Positions 62,671 through 64,000 of a stretch of DNA of 64,000 nucleotides are shown here, one piece after another; the stretch's first letter is position 1, and the number at the start of each line of letters is the position of its first letter. Source of the DNA: Winogradskyella flava (GTDB lineage: Bacteria; Bacteroidota; Bacteroidia; Flavobacteriales; Flavobacteriaceae); contig NZ_JACLCP010000001.1 in assembly GCF_014243395.1 (NCBI RefSeq), positions 248,001 to 312,000 on the forward strand, written 5' to 3'. Below the pieces are notes generated by a model. That model was given only the letters and a program-made list of their open reading frames with translations. It was not told the DNA's origin and did no database searches. A program made the position numbers and the translations under genes.

Positions 62671-63522
62671 ATGAAACATTATTTTACATTTATATTATTT
62701 TTGGTGACTATCTCATTAAATGCTCAAGACGATTTGTTGAGTGAGATAGATACAGATTCCGTAGGAGATCAATATGCAACAGCAGCTTTTAAAGGTTTAA
62801 AAGTTGTGAATTTTGAATCTACAAAACTTGTTGCTAAAAAAGAACTCACACTAATTGTTGCCCATCGATTTGGTAGTATAGAGAACGGTTTTGATAGTTT
62901 CTTTGGGCTCGATGATGCCGTAACTAGGATCAATTTTGTCTATGGTATTACTGATGCTATTAACGTTGGTGTGTCTCGTAGCTCATTTCAAAAGATATAT
63001 GAAGCTTCAGCAAAATACAGATTAGTTAGACAAAAAGACAATGGGTTTCCTTTTACTATTGTCGGCTACAACTCTATATTAATAAATTCATCTTTAGAAG
63101 AAGATAACCTGCCAAAGTTAGAATTTAGTGATCGTCTGGGATATACCGCGCAGTTATTGATATCTAGAAAAGTAAATTCTAATTTTTCTTTTGAGATCGC
63201 TCCAACATTTTTCCATGATAATTTTGTGTTTGTAGACGAGCAGCACAATTCGCAATACGCACTTGGCTTAGGTGGTAGACACAAGCTTAGTAAGCGTTGG
63301 TCTGTTAATGTGGACTATGGCTGGCATCTTAATAGAGCTGATAACTCTCCTTTTAAAAATCCACTCTCAATTGGTTTTGATTTAGAAACTGGAGGTCATG
63401 TATTCCAAATGCATTTTACCAATGCGCAAGCCATGAATACTAATGGTTTCATCGGACAAGCCACAGGAGATTGGGCAGATGGAGATATCTACTTTGGGTT
63501 TAATTTAAGTCGTGTGTTTTAA
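62671..63522 (+). CDS. DUF5777-family outer-membrane beta-barrel protein
   Basis: 283 residues starting one base after the OB-fold gene. Signal peptide ends LNA-Q, then AAFKGLKVVNFESTKLVAKKELTLIVAHRFGSIENGFDSFFGLDDA and evenly spaced strands to a final FNLSRVF with C-terminal Phe. This is the DUF5777 barrel, usually encoded with c-type cytochromes and YceI-like proteins. Its substrate is unknown. Confidence 0.82.
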   Translation: MKHYFTFILFLVTISLNAQDDLLSEIDTDSVGDQYATAAFKGLKVVNFESTKLVAKKELTLIVAHRFGSIENGFDSFFGLDDAVTRINFVYGITDAINVGVSRSSFQKIYEASAKYRLVRQKDNGFPFTIVGYNSILINSSLEEDNLPKLEFSDRLGYTAQLLISRKVNSNFSFEIAPTFFHDNFVFVDEQHNSQYALGLGGRHKLSKRWSVNVDYGWHLNRADNSPFKNPLSIGFDLETGGHVFQMHFTNAQAMNTNGFIGQATGDWADGDIYFGFNLSRVF

Positions 63523-63532
63523 AAAAATAATT

Positions 63533-63892
63533 ATGAAATCAAAATATCCAATACTCATACTATTTGTAACATTGTTTTTTAGCTGTTCTTATAATAGTGA
63601 AGACGATCTATCTGAAGAAATTATAATTGATGATTTTGTTACTTATGACGCTAATATTAAATCAATTATAGACAATAATTGCATAAACTGTCACAACAAT
63701 CCTCCAGTCAATGGCGCTCCAATGCCATTAATCACTTTTGATAATGTTAAGCAGGCTGTCGAAAACAGAAACTTAATAGGTCGTATTTCAGCTACAGATG
63801 GATCAGTTATGCCTGCTGGAGGACCAAGATTACCGCAAAATTTAATTGACCTTGTTATTCAATGGGAACAAGAAGGTTTATTGGAAAATTAA
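63533..63892 (+). CDS. c-type cytochrome lipoprotein
   Basis: 119 residues from the ATG at 63533 (a GTG at 63512 overlaps the previous gene and lacks support). Lipobox FSC follows a hydrophobic signal, and CINCH near residue 50 is the haem-binding CXXCH. SVMPAGGPRLPQ supplies the axial Met, as in small mono-haem cytochromes. It follows the DUF5777 gene by ten bases, so the OB-fold, barrel and cytochrome genes form one operon. Confidence 0.85.
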   Translation: MKSKYPILILFVTLFFSCSYNSEDDLSEEIIIDDFVTYDANIKSIIDNNCINCHNNPPVNGAPMPLITFDNVKQAVENRNLIGRISATDGSVMPAGGPRLPQNLIDLVIQWEQEGLLEN

Positions 63893-63963
63893 CCCATGAC
63901 GGACATATGGCATAATAAATGCTTCCCTAATGATATTAACTAAATTTAGATAAAAATTATACC

Positions 63964-64000
63964 ATGAAAAAAATCACATTTATAGCACTATTCTGTGTAA
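63964..64000 (+). CDS. Start of an exported protein (truncated by window edge)
   Basis: ATG at 63964 opens a frame beginning MKKITFIALFCV, a signal peptide. TAAATTTA about 20 bases upstream is a possible -7 box. In related clusters a YceI-family gene follows the cytochrome, but the twelve residues available cannot confirm that. Confidence 0.5.
   Translation, partial: MKKITFIALFCV

Noticed and set aside
1..64000. tRNA, rRNA or CRISPR loci
   Set aside because: No cloverleaf-like segments, rRNA signatures or regularly spaced repeats with unique spacers were found by reading the gaps.

Overview
The window comes from a low-GC member of the phylum Bacteroidota, almost certainly family Flavobacteriaceae. 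Evidence includes Bacteroidota-type promoters (TAnnTTTG boxes, one with a perfect TTTG-N19-TATATTTG layout), little sign of Shine-Dalgarno sequences, type IX secretion (PorZ, C-terminal sorting tails), four TonB-dependent receptors, DUF2975/XRE modules, the YicC-Gmk-NadD block, and an ECF sigma/FecR/TonB receptor cassette. I cannot name the genus. No rRNA, tRNA, CRISPR array, transposase or integrase was seen.

Layout. 1-5.3 kb: the end of an unknown gene overlapping dinB (DNA polymerase IV), a single-gene insertion bounded by perfect 30-bp direct repeats, a DUF2975-DUF2975-XRE operon with paired palindromic operators, and a DUF2007 gene. 3.8-9.6 kb: a MocR-type regulator that lacks the usual PLP lysine, divergent from a TonB receptor, then an NfeD/flotillin pair. 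9.6-13.9 kb: a small membrane protein, a decayed coding region, an ATP-grasp enzyme, a cupin-like oxygenase, a barrel protein and recX. 13.9-25.3 kb: a candidate small RNA, the operon porZ-recO-haem-type TonB receptor, gdhA, a barrel protein, a Met/Cys PLP enzyme, a DUF3298 lipoprotein and a Na+/H+ antiporter. 25.4-30.8 kb: housekeeping genes (ArsC-like, DMT exporter, GNAT-like, thioesterase, yicC-gmk-nadD, yraN).

30.9-45 kb is an accessory region. It holds three membrane-anchored AraC regulators interleaved with secreted serine hydrolases and a T9SS NHL protein, a membrane-tethered winged-helix regulator divergent from a yceI gene across a tandem-repeat operator, and an LD-carboxypeptidase. 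45-56.7 kb: a DUF1800/DUF1501 export pair, metG, two large paralogous secreted proteins (probable MG2-type domain plus an orphan TonB-plug-like domain) with a sharp internal GC shift and matching upstream elements, and a histone-deacetylase-family enzyme. 56.7-64 kb: an ECF sigma/FecR/TonB receptor cassette divergent from two Asp-rich lipoproteins, then an OB-fold protein, a DUF5777 barrel, a c-type cytochrome lipoprotein and the start of one more exported protein.

The most interesting items are the MocR regulator without a canonical PLP lysine beside a TonB receptor; the compositionally mosaic orphan-plug paralogs with matching promoter architecture; the membrane-tethered regulator with its TTGACA/TTTACA array in front of yceI; the 30-bp-bounded insertion; and the candidate small RNA upstream of recX. 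All functional assignments rest on motif recognition and memory of families, with no database search.
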